NCBI GenBank assembly: GCA_023101725.1
Contig: JALJCO010009083.1
Span: 51,175 to 115,174, forward strand
Direction: 5' to 3'
Source of the DNA: Atherinomorus stipes
Lineage: Eukaryota > Chordata > Actinopteri > Atheriniformes > Atherinidae
DNA: 64,000 nucleotides
Shown here: in pieces, positions 9,833 to 21,007 of the stretch
How the letters are laid out: the number at the start of each line of letters is the position of its first letter
Numbering within the stretch: position 1 is the stretch's first letter
Position numbers and translations under genes: made by a program
Notes under the pieces: generated by a model
The model's input: the letters and a program-made list of their open reading frames with translations, nothing else
What the model was told of the DNA's origin: nothing
Database searches by the model: none

Positions 9833-10710
9833 CTCTCAGGAAATTCAGGAAAAACTAGTCCATGCATTCATCTTGGGTCGGCTTGACAACTGTAAGTGTC
9901 TTTACTGGTCTACCTAAAAAATCAGTTAAACAGCTGCAGCTCATTCAGAACTCTGCTGCCTGAGTTCTCACTAAGACCAGAAAAGTGGACCACATCAGTC
10001 CAGTTCTGAGGTCTTTACACTGGCTGCCGGTCCATCAGAGAATAGACTTTAAAGTTCTGCAGTTTGTCTATAAAGCTCTGAATGGTTTAGGCCCAAAATC
10101 CATCAGTGACCTCTTGACCCTTGACCCTGAACCTACTAGACCCCTCAGGTCATCTGGATCCGGTCTTTCATCACTTCCCAGAGTCAGAACCAGACCTGGA
10201 GAAGCTGCGTTCAGCTTCTTTTATTAAACCTTTATTTCACCAGGCAAAGACATTAAGAACAAGATTCTTATTTACAATACCGGCCTGGCAGGTGCCATAG
10301 GCACCTGTAGGGCAAGTGGGGGAGGGGAACACAAATAAAAAAATAAATAAAATCAGTAAACATTAAAACAATTTGAGACATCATAAGAGGAGTCAAAATG
10401 TAACACTTCTATGCTCCACATGTCTGGAACAAACTCTCAGAAAGTCTCAGATCATCTGAAACACAGTAGTTTATCTAAATCCAGGTTAAAGACCCACCTG
10501 TTCTCAACTGCATTTACGTAGATTTTATTCAATTGTTAAAATCCGCACATTTCTATATTCTCTCTTTTTAATTTTAAATGTTTTTAATTTTGAATCATGC
10601 TTCTAATTTTTTTTTCCTTTTGCACCTCGCTGCAATGCTTATGTTTATTTAAACCACTTTGAGTTGTTATGTACATGAAATGTGCTACACAGATAAACTT
10701 GCATTGCCTA
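9833..10710 (+). mobile_element. LINE 3' fragment (C-terminal reverse-transcriptase region), with nested insert
   Basis: The frame reads DHISPVLRSLHWLPVHQRID and FKVLQFVYKALNGLGPK, a hallmark of fish L2/Rex-like LINE ORF2 C-termini. Further on come codons like SGSGLSSLPRVRTR. Nested at about 10222-10408 is a separate repeat (ccggcctggcaggtgccata inside) that splits the frame. The 3' end near cactttgagttgttatgtac fits LINE tails. Frameshifted and 5'-truncated. Copies at 30485 and 46775 share the nested insert. Confidence 0.75.
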
Positions 10711-11018
10711 ATGTCTTTGAAAAAAGTGAAACTGTTGTTTTCATCTTCGTTGAGAGTGGGATCAGATCTGATAAAGATGCTTCTTTTCATTGTCGTGTGT
10801 TGTCTTCATGTTATTTGTATCTTACAATGCTCATCAGACAGGTTGCTGTACTTTCATTGATTTACTGAAAACAAATTTGTTGGACTGGGTCGCCAGTTAC
10901 AATGATGACAGTTTTCTGATTCTGATTTTATCTTTAACTCTCTTTACTATTTCTTTAATAACAACATCAAAATATGAGCTAAAATTGCTGCTGAAAACAA
11001 CGGCATGAAAGTACTACA
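10711..11018. other. Spacer between LINE and V7
   Basis: Short unique-looking spacer (tcatcttcgttgagagtggg..) collinear with 31381-31697 and 47671-47985. No gene seen. Confidence 0.55.
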
Positions 11019-11057
11019 GGTTCTTGTGCAGCTGCTCGACCAGTTTCAGTCACTGTG

Positions 11058-11511
11058 TTTCTCGAGCACAATAATAAACAGCAGAATCTTCCGTCTTCAG
11101 ACTGTTCATCTGCAGGTACAGCTGCTGTTTGCTGTTGTCTCTGGAGATGGTAAACCGGCCCTGAACTGACTGAGAGTAGGATTGGCTGCCACCACTGCTA
11201 CTGATATAAGCAATCCACTCCAGTCCTTTTCCAGGAGCCTGTCTGACCCAGGCCATGTAGTAGCTGCTGAATGTGAATCCAGAGGCTGTACAGGTCAGTT
11301 TGTGGGATTCTCCAGGACTTTTAACAGCTGGTTCAGATTCTGTCAGAGTCTGACCATCACTACCTATAAAACCAGTAAAAAAAAAAAAAAACATGTCATG
11401 AAATATAATGATACATTTATTTGAAGAAAAAAATCAAGATCCTAGTAATTAATCATCTTCACCTGCCCAGCAGATGGTTAAAAGCAGCAGTCCTGTTCTA
11501 TAATCCATCAT
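11058..11511 (-). CDS. IGHV: V7: IGHV segment, family A
   Basis: L-PART1 11463-11511 has two adjacent in-frame ATGs ([17 protein letters not shown]). V exon is 11058-11363. It reads [23 protein letters not shown]1 [15 protein letters not shown]2 [12 protein letters not shown] and end YYCARET. The RSS 11019-11057 has CACAGTG and a 23-bp spacer but nonamer ACAAGAACC, one base off. The poly-pyrimidine tract before the acceptor is a long T run (cDNA strand). ATGCAAAA at 11583-11590. Counterparts are V19 and V27. Confidence 0.94.
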
Positions 11512-11590
11512 GTTAAACTCTGAGACCACAGTTCTCTGTTTTCCTCCTGCAGTCACATAAGTAGAAGTCCAATTTATTCAGGTTTTGCAT

Positions 11591-13040
11591 TGACTCCTCC
11601 TCACAAGAAGTAATTGTGGGCCTAACTTTGGTTTGGCTACTTACTCTACAGGAGGTTGAACTAATGAAAATTAACTGGATGAGAGCCAATCCCCCTGTAA
11701 GGTAGACCTGCTTGTTTCAGTTTTTATAGTGCTGATATTTTACTGAAATGTCTGTTCTACAGTCAGGATGTTCAATCACATGTTTAAATTTACAAAACTG
11801 TTAAAGTGACAGGTTTTAGTAACATCTGAGAAAAACTGTAAATAAAATATTGTTATAACAAGTTCTGTCAACATCAATGTTGTATTTTTGATTATTCTGT
11901 AAACTCTGAGAAGATTTGGACATTTTTAGTTTTCAGACTGATCATCTGTAGAAACAGCTGCTTCTGCTGTTTTCCACAAAGACAATAAACCTCAGATCAA
12001 TAATTACTGCTGATATGATGCTTTTCTAGTCTTGTTGACCTCTCAGATTGCTTTGCACTAGAAGTCACTCTCACCCATTCACACGAACATTTCTACAGCT
12101 ACACCAGACATTTCACACACATACATGTTAAAGACTCTTAAAACACTGAAAGTTTTGCGGCCCATGTAGAGTTCAACATCTTACTCAGATACTTCAACGA
12201 TGCAAAAACTGTGGAGGTGAGGAGAAGTATCAAACCAGCAACCCACCGTTACGCAAAAACTAGTTTATTCTGGTTGGTTTTATTTCCTGACTCAAAGCTG
12301 CAGCTGCTGATGGGACCATGAGACCTGCTGGAACATTCTAGATATATGGATCTACATATAGTTACTTTAGATACAACTATACTTGATAAGATGTGCTTAT
12401 CTTCACCATAGATGAAGCAGTCTTTCTGAACTGTAACCTTCAGTAACATGTTAAACTGGGACTAGAGTGTGTGTCATTGCCTGAACAGATTAATGGTAGT
12501 AAAAGTTGGATGAGAGTTGGTTGAATTCACATGACCTCAAACATTTGTTGAATGAGGAGCTAAAGTTTACTGTAATGAACAGTCCATCTACATTTGTTAA
12601 TCTTAAACTTATATTTAGAACAGTTAATATTATGATTGAAGAACAATATTATTTGTAGTTCAGTCAGAAACTACCAATGCAGGATGACAGGAGTCTAATG
12701 CAGCAGCTATATGTGAGTTACACCCTGGACAGATCACCAGATGACTCAGGGCTACACAGACACACAAACAACCACTCATGCTCACTATAGAGAGTTTAGA
12801 GACCAAATGAAATAACATGCATGTGTTTGGTTTTAGAGAGGAAGCTGGAAAATCCGGAGAGAAGCAACACACACACATGGGGAACACCTATACTCCACAC
12901 AAAAACTCTAAACATCATGATTGTTTATTTTTATTTTGCATGTTACACAACTATCTTCCACTATGAACCAGTCATGAGACCATTAGTGGTCTAAGAGCTC
13001 CTCCTCTGGTGGATTCATATTAAATTTTCAGGCTCTGAGA
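11591..13040. other. Spacer V7-V8 with an old repeat
   Basis: A conserved A-to-B spacer, repeated at 15276, 32262, 48551 and 57812 and, inverted, at 38733-40113. At 12655-12890 a minus-strand fragment of a common fish repeat (gagcatgagtggttgtttgt.. ggtgatctgtccagggtgt) recurs near 26000, 33340, 39060, 43830, 49810, 55050 and 59000. No gene seen. Confidence 0.6.
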
Positions 13041-13079
13041 GGTTTTTGTTCAGGTCTGATGATGGTTTGTGTTACTGTG

Positions 13080-13519
13080 ACTCTCTCGCACAGTAATACA
13101 CAGCCGTGTCTTCAGGCTGCACATTCTGTCCATTCAGAGTCACTGTGTTACTGGAAGAGTCTGTGGAAATGCTGAACTTGTTTTTGAGAGAATCTTTGTA
13201 ATATGTTGTGTATCCAGTTGCTGCGTGACCAATCCACTCCATTGATTTCCCTGCAGGCTGTCTGATCCAAGCTGTGTAGTAGCTGCTCACAGAATAAGAG
13301 ACCTGACAGGTGATGGTCAGACGTTGACCTGGCTGTACAGTCATGGAGGCTGGCTGTGTCAGTGTTTGACACTTCACATCTGTTTAAAGAAAAAACAAGT
13401 TTAGTAACAGGTTGTCTTTAAAAGAGGAGCTGAGTGTCATAAATCTGAAGAAACTCACATGCGGCCGCTAAAAGCAGCAGCAGAGCTGGAGAAAACATGT
13501 TTGATGATGAAACTGACAT
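13080..13519 (-). CDS. IGHV: V8: IGHV segment, family B
   Basis: L-PART1 13459-13519 (MSVSSSNMFSPALLLLL..) and V exon 13080-13379 join as ..AAYVKCQTLTQPASM. CDR1 is SYSVSSYYTAW (no Gly after VS, unlike V2), FR2 WIRQPAGKSMEWIG, CDR2 HAATGYTTYY, FR3 KNKFSISTDSSSNTVTLNG and end YYCARES. The RSS 13041-13079 has heptamer CACAGTA, 23 bp and a perfect nonamer ACAAAAACC. ATGCAAAC at 13579-13586 and TATAAAA at 13554-13560. Nearly the same gene as V20. Confidence 0.95.
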
Positions 13520-13589
13520 CCTGTCATCTCCAGTCCACACTGTCATGTCATGGTTTTATACCTGATAGGAGGAGCTGAGTTTGCATAAG

Positions 13590-14715
13590 AGGCAAAGCAA
13601 GTTTATATGTGGAACCCATTTTATGTACAAGACAAATTAAAGTATTTTAGATTTAACATTAAACGGGTGCAGAAAACCATTAAAAACTCCACTTAAATGA
13701 ACTTTAAAATGAAATTACTGAAATAAAGACAAAAAAGCTCAATTTAAATAAAATGCAAAAAAAAAAAAAAAAAAAGAAAAGAACATCTACAGTGTGAGGA
13801 ATTTTGTATTGATAAAAGGCTGCAAATAGAACCAGGTTTAACACTGATTTAAAGCAGGTGAGAGTTTCATCAGACCTGCAGTTTTCTGGGAGTTTGTCCC
13901 ATGTGAGGAGAATAAAAACTGAATGCTGCATCTTCATGTTTAGTTCTGACTCTGGGAACAGAAGGTAGACCTGACCCTACCTGAGGGATTTGGTTGGTTC
14001 ATCATGAGTCAGAAGTTTCTGGATGTATTTTGTCCTGAAACCTTTCAGTGCTTTGTAAACTAACAGCAGGCGTCAGTTCTTTACGAAACAGGAAGCCAGT
14101 GAGATTTAAGGACTGGAGTTATATCACTTCCATTGTCTGAGTGAAGACGTGAGCGTCTGTATTCTGGACTAACTGCAGCTGTCTGATGGACTTTTGAGAA
14201 CATTATGATACTCGTTTATTATGGATGAAGAATGATTATCACTGATTTCACTTGTTTGTGCCCCGAGAGGAAACAGATTCCTGAAGAGCTGGATTCCTGA
14301 TCCTTCCAAAGATTTCGATTCCACACACTGCTTTGTGATTTTGGTTTAATACCTGTTATATAAATAAATCATCAAAGTTAATCATGTGATGTTTTGCTGG
14401 TTTTCATTAAATTAGTTGACAATTTATTTCATTTTTTCATTCACTTATGTTCTTTCCTAAACCTATGAAAAACATGTTTGAAGCTTGTTCTTTTTTTCTG
14501 TAAGACAGTAAATCACATTTAGACTTGAATTAAATATGGGATGTTTATGGTGTTTTGACAGATGGAGTGTAGTTTTACTGTGTTATGATAAAAGATTTCA
14601 GCAATATTTAAAACATGCAATTGATATCAATTTACTTGATACTATGAATCAGTTCCACTAGTGTTGTTAATCCTCATGAGAAAAAAAGGGTTAATTAGTT
14701 ATTTGTTGCCACTGA
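13590..14715 (-). repeat. Spacer V8-V9 carrying a minus-strand LINE 3' remnant
   Basis: On the minus strand about 13690-14215 reads as decayed LINE ORF2 C-terminus (HSVFILLTWDKLPENCRSDE, preceded by SVPRV/RTKHE-like codons in broken frames). Homologous minus-strand remnants lie at about 17440-17740, 21960-22545, 27280-27690, 34460-34885, 51095-51600, 56325-56735 and, as a scrap, 60290-60420. The rest is AT-rich. Confidence 0.6.
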
Positions 14716-14754
14716 GGTTTTTGTGCAGCTGCTTAACTGTGTTCAATCACTGTG

Positions 14755-15196
14755 CATCTCGAGCACAATAATAAACAGCAGAATCTTCCGTCTTCAGACT
14801 GTTCATCTGCAGGTACAGCTGCTGTTTGCTGTTGTCTCTGGAGATGGTAAACCGGCCCTGAACTGACTGAGAGTAGGATTTGCCACTGCCGGTATCAAGA
14901 GTTGCAACCCACTCCAGTCCTTTTCCAGGAGCCTGTCTGACCCAGCCCATCCAGTAGCTGCTGACTGAGAAACCAGAGACTGTACAGGTCAGTTTGTGGG
15001 ATTCTCCAGGACTTATAACAGCTGGTTCAGATTCTGTCAGAGTCTGACCATCAGTACCTATAAAACCAGTGAAAAAATACATTTCATGAAATATAATAAT
15101 ACATATCTTTTAAAAAAATCAAGATCCTAGTAATTAATCATCTTCACCTGCCCAGCAGATGGTTAAAAGCAGCAGTCCTGTTCTATAATCCATCAT
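14755..15196 (-). CDS. IGHV: V9: IGHV segment, family A
   Basis: L-PART1 15148-15196 ([17 protein letters not shown]), V exon 14755-15057. FR1 has VISPGES where relatives have VKSPGES. CDR1 [15 protein letters not shown]2 [11 protein letters not shown], end YYCARDA. The RSS 14716-14754 is fully canonical (CACAGTG, 23 bp, ACAAAAACC). ATGCAAAA at 15268-15275. Its CDR2 (LDxGSG type) is shared with V21 and V32, its positional counterparts in later blocks. Confidence 0.95.
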
Positions 15197-15275
15197 GTTA
15201 AACTCTGAGACCACAGTTCTCTGTTTTCCTCCTGCAGTCACATTAGTAGAAGTCCAATTTATTCAAGTTTTGCAT

Positions 15276-16640
15276 TGACTCCTCCTCACAAGAAGGAAAC
15301 GTGGACCTAACTTTGATTTGGCTGCTTACTCTACAGGAGGTTGAACTAATGAAAATTAACTGGATGAGAGCCAATCCCCCTGTAAGGTAGACCTGCTTGT
15401 TTCAGTTTTTATAGTGCTGATATTTTACTGAAATGTCTGTTCTACAGTCAGGATGTTCAATCACATGTTTAAATTTACAAAACTGTTAAAGTGACAGGTT
15501 TTAGTAACATCTGAGAAAAACCGTAAATAAAATATTGTTATAACAAGTTTTGTCAACATCAATGTTGTATTTTTGATTGCTCTGTAAACTCTGAGAAGAT
15601 TTGGACATTTTTAGTTTTCGGACTGATCAACAGCTGCTTCTGCTGTTTTCCACAAAGACAATAAACCTCAGATCAATAATAACTGCTGATATGATGCTTT
15701 TCTAGTCTTGTTGACCTCTCAGATTGCTTTGCACTAGAAGTCACTCTCACCCATTCACACAAATGCACACAGCAAAATTGCATAAATGGCTTTAAGTGTA
15801 TCTTCTTATTGAACAATTTCCAAACGAATGTCCAAAAGTACAAGTGACTACCAACTTCATAATTAGAGTCAAATGTGACTTAAAATGCACTCACACTTAA
15901 TATTACAGTGCCAATATCAAATTGTGTACTTTTAAAATATGCTTTCAGTGTATGTAAGAATGAGCATTCATTTTAAAACATAAAAAATGTGAAAAAAAAC
16001 ACATTTAAAATAAGTATAATTACAAACATTACACATAACATGAACTTAAAGTATATTTTTGTACAATATATTTAAAAAAGTGTAATATAGTACGATTGTT
16101 TATAGTATGTTAAAAGTGTTAGCGTGAAAGCATAATGTTAGTTCGCTTTTGATACATTTACAAAAACTACAATTTTCGTCAGTACATTTACAGGACACTA
16201 TTGAAAATATGACTATACTTAAAATACAATAATGTACAGTTTTCTTTAACCAGGGGCAACACAGACACACACAGGAAAACATGCAAACTGTATAGAAATA
16301 TTCCAGCTTGAAAAGAATGAAGCCGAAAAATACCAAATTAAAAATTGGAAAATCAGTATTTTGAGTTACATTCAAGAACGAATGTAATCTGTCATCGTTT
16401 TAAAGAAAACTAAGTTAGTTTGTCATCACTTAATAATGTTGGTGAAAATGTTTATATTGTACTGATTTTTTTAATGAAGAAATATATATAATTTCATTGA
16501 TTTATTTAACATCATGATTGTGCAGTTTTATGTAGCATGTGACACAATTTTATCCCACAGCAAACCAGTCATCAAACCATTAGTGGTCTAAGAGCTCCTC
16601 CTCTGGTGGCTTTCAATTACATTTTTTTCAGGCTCTGGGA
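15276..16640. other. Spacer V9-V10
   Basis: The first ~500 bp match the conserved A-to-B spacer. From about 15765 it turns into AT-rich sequence without paralogue until the common-repeat scrap near 16245-16380. No gene seen. Confidence 0.55.
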
Positions 16641-16679
16641 GGTTTTTGTTCAGGTCTGATGATGGTTTGTGTTACTGTG

Positions 16680-17107
16680 GCGTCTCGCACAGTAATACAC
16701 AGCCGTGTCTTCAGGCTGCATATTCTGTCCATTCAGAGTCACTGTTTTACTGGAAGAGTCTGTGGAAATGCTGAACTTGTTTTTGAGAGAATCTTTGTAA
16801 TATGCTGAAGATCCAGCTGCATGTCCAATCCACTCCATTCCTTTCCCTGCAGGCTGTCTGATCCAAGCTGTGTAGTAGCTGCCCAAAGAATAAGAGACCT
16901 GACAGGTGATGGTCAGACGCTGACCTGGCTGTACAGTCATGGAGGCTGGCTGTGCCAGTGTTTCACACTTCACATCTGTTTAAAGAAAAACAAGTTCAGT
17001 AACAGGATGAAGAGAAGCTGAGTGTCATAAATCTGAAGAAACTCACATGCAGCCACTAAGAGCAGCAGCAGAGCTGGAGAAAACATGTTTGTTGATGAAA
17101 CTGACAT
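16680..17107 (-). CDS. IGHV: V10: IGHV segment, family B
   Basis: L-PART1 17047-17107 (MSVSSTNMFSPALLLLL..), V exon 16680-16975. The domain starts VKCETLAQPASMTVQPG. CDR1 is SYSLGSYYTAW, FR2 WIRQPAGKGMEWIG, CDR2 HAAGSSAYY, end YYCARRH. RSS 16641-16679: CACAGTA, 23 bp, ACAAAAACC. The octamer at 17166-17173 is the variant ATGTAAAT. TATAAAA precedes the leader. Intact; the stop-free frame runs on through the RSS. Confidence 0.94.
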
Positions 17108-17174
17108 CCTGTCATCTCCACTCCACACTGTCATGTCATGGTTTTATACATGATAGGAGGACCTGATTTACATA

Positions 17175-17740
17175 AGAGGCAAGATGATTTTATCTGTATA
17201 ACACACAAGAAAATTCAAAGTGAATGACGTAGAATATAAAAAGCATGACAACGGGGTGCGGAAGGAGCATATAAATACTGGATTGCTTTTATTGTCATAT
17301 ACCCGGTGTCCCAGTTACAGGAAATGACTTCCAGTACAAACCGTCCAGACTGCATTGAAAAAAAAACAAAAGAAATTTTTAAAAAACAAAACAGCTCCAA
17401 TAAAATAAATTGCATAGAATAAAATTACAGTGTGGGGAATTCTTTGTTATTTTGATAAAAGGTTGCAAATAGAAAAGGTTTTAAGGTTAATTTAAAACTG
17501 CTTCAGTTTCATCAGACCCACAGAATTTGTTCCATGTGAGGAGGATAAAAACTGAACGCTGCCTCGTCATGTTTAGTTCTGATTCTGGGAACGATGACTA
17601 AACCTGTCCCTGATGACCTGACAGATCTGGTTGAGCCAGAACATTCTGAATGTACAGTATTTTGGCCTAAAATCATTCAGTGGTTTAAAACCAAGACCAG
17701 AAGTCAATTCTTTGACAAACAGGAGCCCATGCAGTGTAAA
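17175..17740 (-). repeat. Spacer with minus-strand LINE remnant up to the V11psi breakpoint
   Basis: The spacer seen upstream of other B genes, ending in LINE-derived sequence (tttgacaaacaggagcccat, cagtgtaaagatc). At about 17741 it is fused directly to the middle of a V exon. Confidence 0.6.
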
Positions 17741-17998
17741 GATCCCTGCAGGATGTCTGATCCAAGCTGTGCTACAGCTGCCCAAAGAATAAGAGACCTG
17801 ACAGGTGATGGTCAGACGTTGACCTGGCTGTACAGTCATGGAGGCTGGCTGTGTCAGCGTTTCTCACTTCACACCTGTAAAAAGATGAACACACTGAGTG
17901 ATGATTCATCAAATTCCACAAGCAAAGCCCTGCGGACCACCACAAATTTTGAGACTCAAAGGATCTGCCAACAGCAGCAGCAGAGCAACAGTAAACAT
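17741..17998 (-). pseudogene. IGHV: V11psi: IGHV pseudogene, family B, only leader to start of FR2
   Basis: The leader ATG is at 17998 (MFTVALLLLLAD..). The V exon runs from 17874 through FR1 (MTVQPGQRLTITC), CDR1 SYSLGSCSTAW and WIRHPAG, then breaks into LINE-derived DNA at about 17741. CDR2, FR3, the second Cys and the RSS are gone. The leader donor is damaged too (tttgag, where V15 has tgtgag). An octamer-like ATGCAAAC remains at 18098-18105. Confidence 0.9.
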
Positions 17999-18105
17999 GG
18001 TTGAACTTGTCTCAACGTTGAAGGGATGAACTTCTGATCCTCTTTATCTTCAGCATCAAGTAAAGTCTTTACATCTGTGTGAACAGGAAACCACTGAGTT
18101 TGCAT

Positions 18106-18497
18106 AAAGATGACAATCATTTGACCATCAATGTAAAACAGTTTAGTTCATTTAAACAGAAATTTTCTATGAATGTTGTATTTATTCCTTTTCTAAAAGA
18201 AAAAGCTAAACTGTAAAATTTTGATTATCTCAAATTTGCTATAAATGTCTTTATTCCTTTTCAAAAAATAAGTTAATTTTACATTTTTGATTTTCTTTAC
18301 GTGTCCACTAAATGAAACAAAAATTGCTCCTACAGTTATTTTTTTCTTCCAACTAAAAATATAGAGTTCCTTATACTGTATATTCATGTGGAGTCTAATT
18401 TATATAAATTATTATAACAAAAACCCTTTAATTTTGTTTAGGTGTGGGAAAAACTATTTTATTATTTTTTTTATATATCTAACAAATTTACTCAAAG
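18106..18497. other. Spacer upstream of V11psi
   Basis: AT-rich spacer shared with 24910-25297, 42755-43137 and 53984-54372, all just upstream of MFTV-leader B genes. No gene seen. Confidence 0.6.
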
Positions 18498-18836
18498 ACA
18501 TTAAAGCCAGTGTTGGTAATCCTGTTCAGAAACACTTTTTGTTATACTGGGTGAAATGGTCCTTCCATCCTGGCAGTCATCAATACATCATGTATTCATA
18601 AAGGAAGGAAAGATGTCAGACCTCTGTGAGAGCTACAGTTCTGTAAAAACTCTGTCCAATCCCTGCCATTCACACGGAAAGGCAGGAAACTGTCATTTGC
18701 ACCATACAGAAAGAACAAATCGATGCCTTTATGTCTCGACTCTGTCCCTCCCCTCTCCCCGTTCAGGTGGTGTGTGTGGTTTTTTTAAATGTGGCTTGCT
18801 CAAACCGTTTTTCCAACTTTGCCAACCCTAGCTTTA
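18498..18836. mobile_element. MITE with TTAAAGCYAGRGTTGG inverted ends (complete copy)
   Basis: 339 bp with left end ttaaagccagtgttggtaat and right end ttgccaaccctagctttaa, imperfect inverted repeats of about 19 bp. TTAA at the tips would fit a TTAA-type target. No coding capacity. Best-bounded copy of the family in the window. Confidence 0.6.
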
Positions 18837-18984
18837 AAAAGGAGTTTCCTTTTTTTCTAACACAAATACCTCATACTGTGCATACAACTGACACATACAC
18901 TGTCTAAATGTGAAAATTTCCATTTAAAATTAAACGTTTTGTTGATCACATATATGAAAAGCATCTGCAGACAGAGTCAACATA

Positions 18985-19245
18985 TGGTAAATGGTAAATG
19001 GACTGTACTTATATAGCGCTTTTCCAGTCATACTAACTGCTCAAAGCGCTTTACACTACATATCACATTCACCCAGTTGCACACACAATCACACACACAT
19101 TCATACCCCGATAGGCACATCGGGAGGCAACTTGGGGTTCAGTGTCTTGCCCAAGGACACTTCGGCATGTAGTCTGGGGAAGCCTGGAATCGGTTGAAAG
19201 ACGACCGCTCTTCCACCTGAGCTACAGCCGCCTGTATAAACAGTA
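18985..19245 (-). mobile_element. tRNA-derived SINE, AFC-like
   Basis: On the minus strand it begins ggcggctgtagctcaggtgg (tRNA-like A box). It continues through a gaccgattcc-like region and the body aagtgtccttgggcaagaca. It ends in the tail aagcgctttgagcagttagt and aaaagcgctatataagtaca. Head and tail match my memory of the AFC SINE group of cichlids and other percomorph fish. Not confirmed by search. Confidence 0.7.
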
Positions 19246-19994
19246 TAAAATGGTTTCCAGAAAGACTCCACTGTGGAGAACCAGTTCAGGGAGTCAGAGA
19301 ATTTTATATCACATAAAAACAAGATGTTTTACGTAGTGAGGAACTGGATTTTTAAAGGCGTCATCACCTGGAAATCACACTTTTTAATGTTAAAACATGT
19401 GCTGGAATGGGACCTCAGTTAAACTGTGCTGGAAACTCCGGAGTGTGAAAGTGACTTCATTTTTGAGTGTGGGCTGTTCATACCAAAATCGTCCACAAGA
19501 GCACACACTCCACAGTACGGGATTTTGCGTCCCCTCCAGGGATGACGTCTTCTGTGGAAGCTGCTAGCTGCTAACATTAGCTTGCCTCTTCTCCACCACC
19601 TTAAATGAGTTGATCAACTGCTGAGGAGCTGCAGTTAATGATGAGCTTGTCAAAGAGGAGGAGGATGCAGTCAAAGCTCCTCACCAGAGTCTCTCTTTTT
19701 TTTTATTTGAGTGGGACAGTGCATGTTAATGAACAGACATGAGAAATACATGAATGTAAACGCTAGATTCTAGCCAAAGGCTAATTTCCATCTGCAGTCC
19801 CAGGGACAGGGGTCACTTAGGGAGATAAAAACATAAGCAAACTGAATTTTGTTTTTGTTGTTGTTGTTGTTGTTTTTTTGTTTTTTTTTTACGAATTGAC
19901 TAATTCATTAGATTTTATATTATTCTCTACTTTCTCATGCCAAAATTTCTCATGATGCTGATCCATCAGTGCCCAAACGATATGGTGTACTGTT
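19246..19994. other. Spacer upstream of the V12 RSS, repeat scraps
   Basis: At 19690-19815 a block (gagtgggacagtgcatgtta..) resembles a common fish interspersed repeat. A (TTG)n/poly-T tract lies at about 19853-19890. No gene seen. Confidence 0.45.
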
Positions 19995-20033
19995 TGTTTT
20001 TGTGCAGCTGCTCAACTGTGTTCAGTCACTGTG

Positions 20034-20465
20034 TTTACGAGCACAATAATAAACAGCAGAATCTTCCGTCTTCAGACTGTTCATCTGCAGGTACAGCTGC
20101 TGTTTGCTGTTGTCTCTGGAGATGGTAAACCGGCCCTGAACTGACTGAGAGTAGTATGTGCTACCGCTAGTATCAGTGGCAACCCATTCCAGTCCTTTTC
20201 CAGGAGCCTGTCTGACCCAGTTCATCCAGTAGCTGCTGAATGTGAATCCAGAACCTGTACAGGTCAGTTTGTGGGATTCTCCAGGACTTCTAACTGCTGG
20301 TTCAGACTCTGTCAGAGTCTGACCATCAGCACCTGTCAAACCAAACAGGAAAACAGTCATTTTCTGTTTGTTGGTTACATATTGAGGGCAAATTCAAACT
20401 GAGTGAAGCTTTTCACCTGCAGAGAAAATGGAAATCAGCAGCAGTGCTGTCCTGTAGTCCATCAT
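20034..20465 (-). CDS. IGHV: V12: IGHV segment, family A (divergent leader)
   Basis: L-PART1 20417-20465 ([17 protein letters not shown]) differs from the other A leaders. V exon 20034-20332 starts [22 protein letters not shown]1 [15 protein letters not shown]2 [10 protein letters not shown], end YYCARKH. RSS 19995-20033: CACAGTG, 23 bp, ACAAAAACA. ATGCAAAA at 20526-20533. Its promoter-leader region is the only one matching the relic at 63190-63340. The ORF is intact. Confidence 0.94.
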
Positions 20466-20533
20466 GTTAACTATGTCAACTACTTTCTGTCATCTCAAAC
20501 AGTTAAATATGAAGAACCAGTTATATTTTGCAT

Positions 20534-21007
20534 TGACTCCTCCTCACAGGAAAGATAGAGCACTTTTTTTTTTTTTTTTTTTGCTTTGTTTTGTTTTGTT
20601 TCTACTCTTTATTTCAACTTACTTGATGTATGTGTGTAGTTTTTGTTTGTTTTTGGGCCTTCTTCTCTTTTGAGCTTTTTCATTAAAATATGCGTTAAAT
20701 ATTTTTTGTTGATTAGTTATGGCTTGTCTTTCTTGCGTCATGACTCATAAAACGTGTCTTGAATGGAAGAGGTTATTAATATTAATAATTGATATCAAGG
20801 TGAACAAAGAAAAGAATAAAATATCTCAAGTTCATGGTGTCTGCATTGACCTAAAAGGTAAATTAAATGTTCCTTGTTCCCCTCTGGCTAAAGCAGTTTG
20901 ATATTCTCACTTTCATTTTTAATTTTTTTTCACTTATCAGGATTCACACTAAATGTGCTGTAATTGAATATTTTATAAATTAAATTTTATGAATTTGTAA
21001 GTTTATT
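20534..21007. other. Spacer upstream of V12
   Basis: Poly-T at about 20563-20582 and AT-rich DNA. It is collinear with 63300-63800 at the far right of the window. No gene seen. Confidence 0.5.

Noticed and set aside
9985..10227. 80-residue open frame as a host gene
   Set aside because: DHISPVLRSLHWLPVHQ-type sequence is the C-terminal region of a fish LINE reverse transcriptase; three block copies share the same damage.
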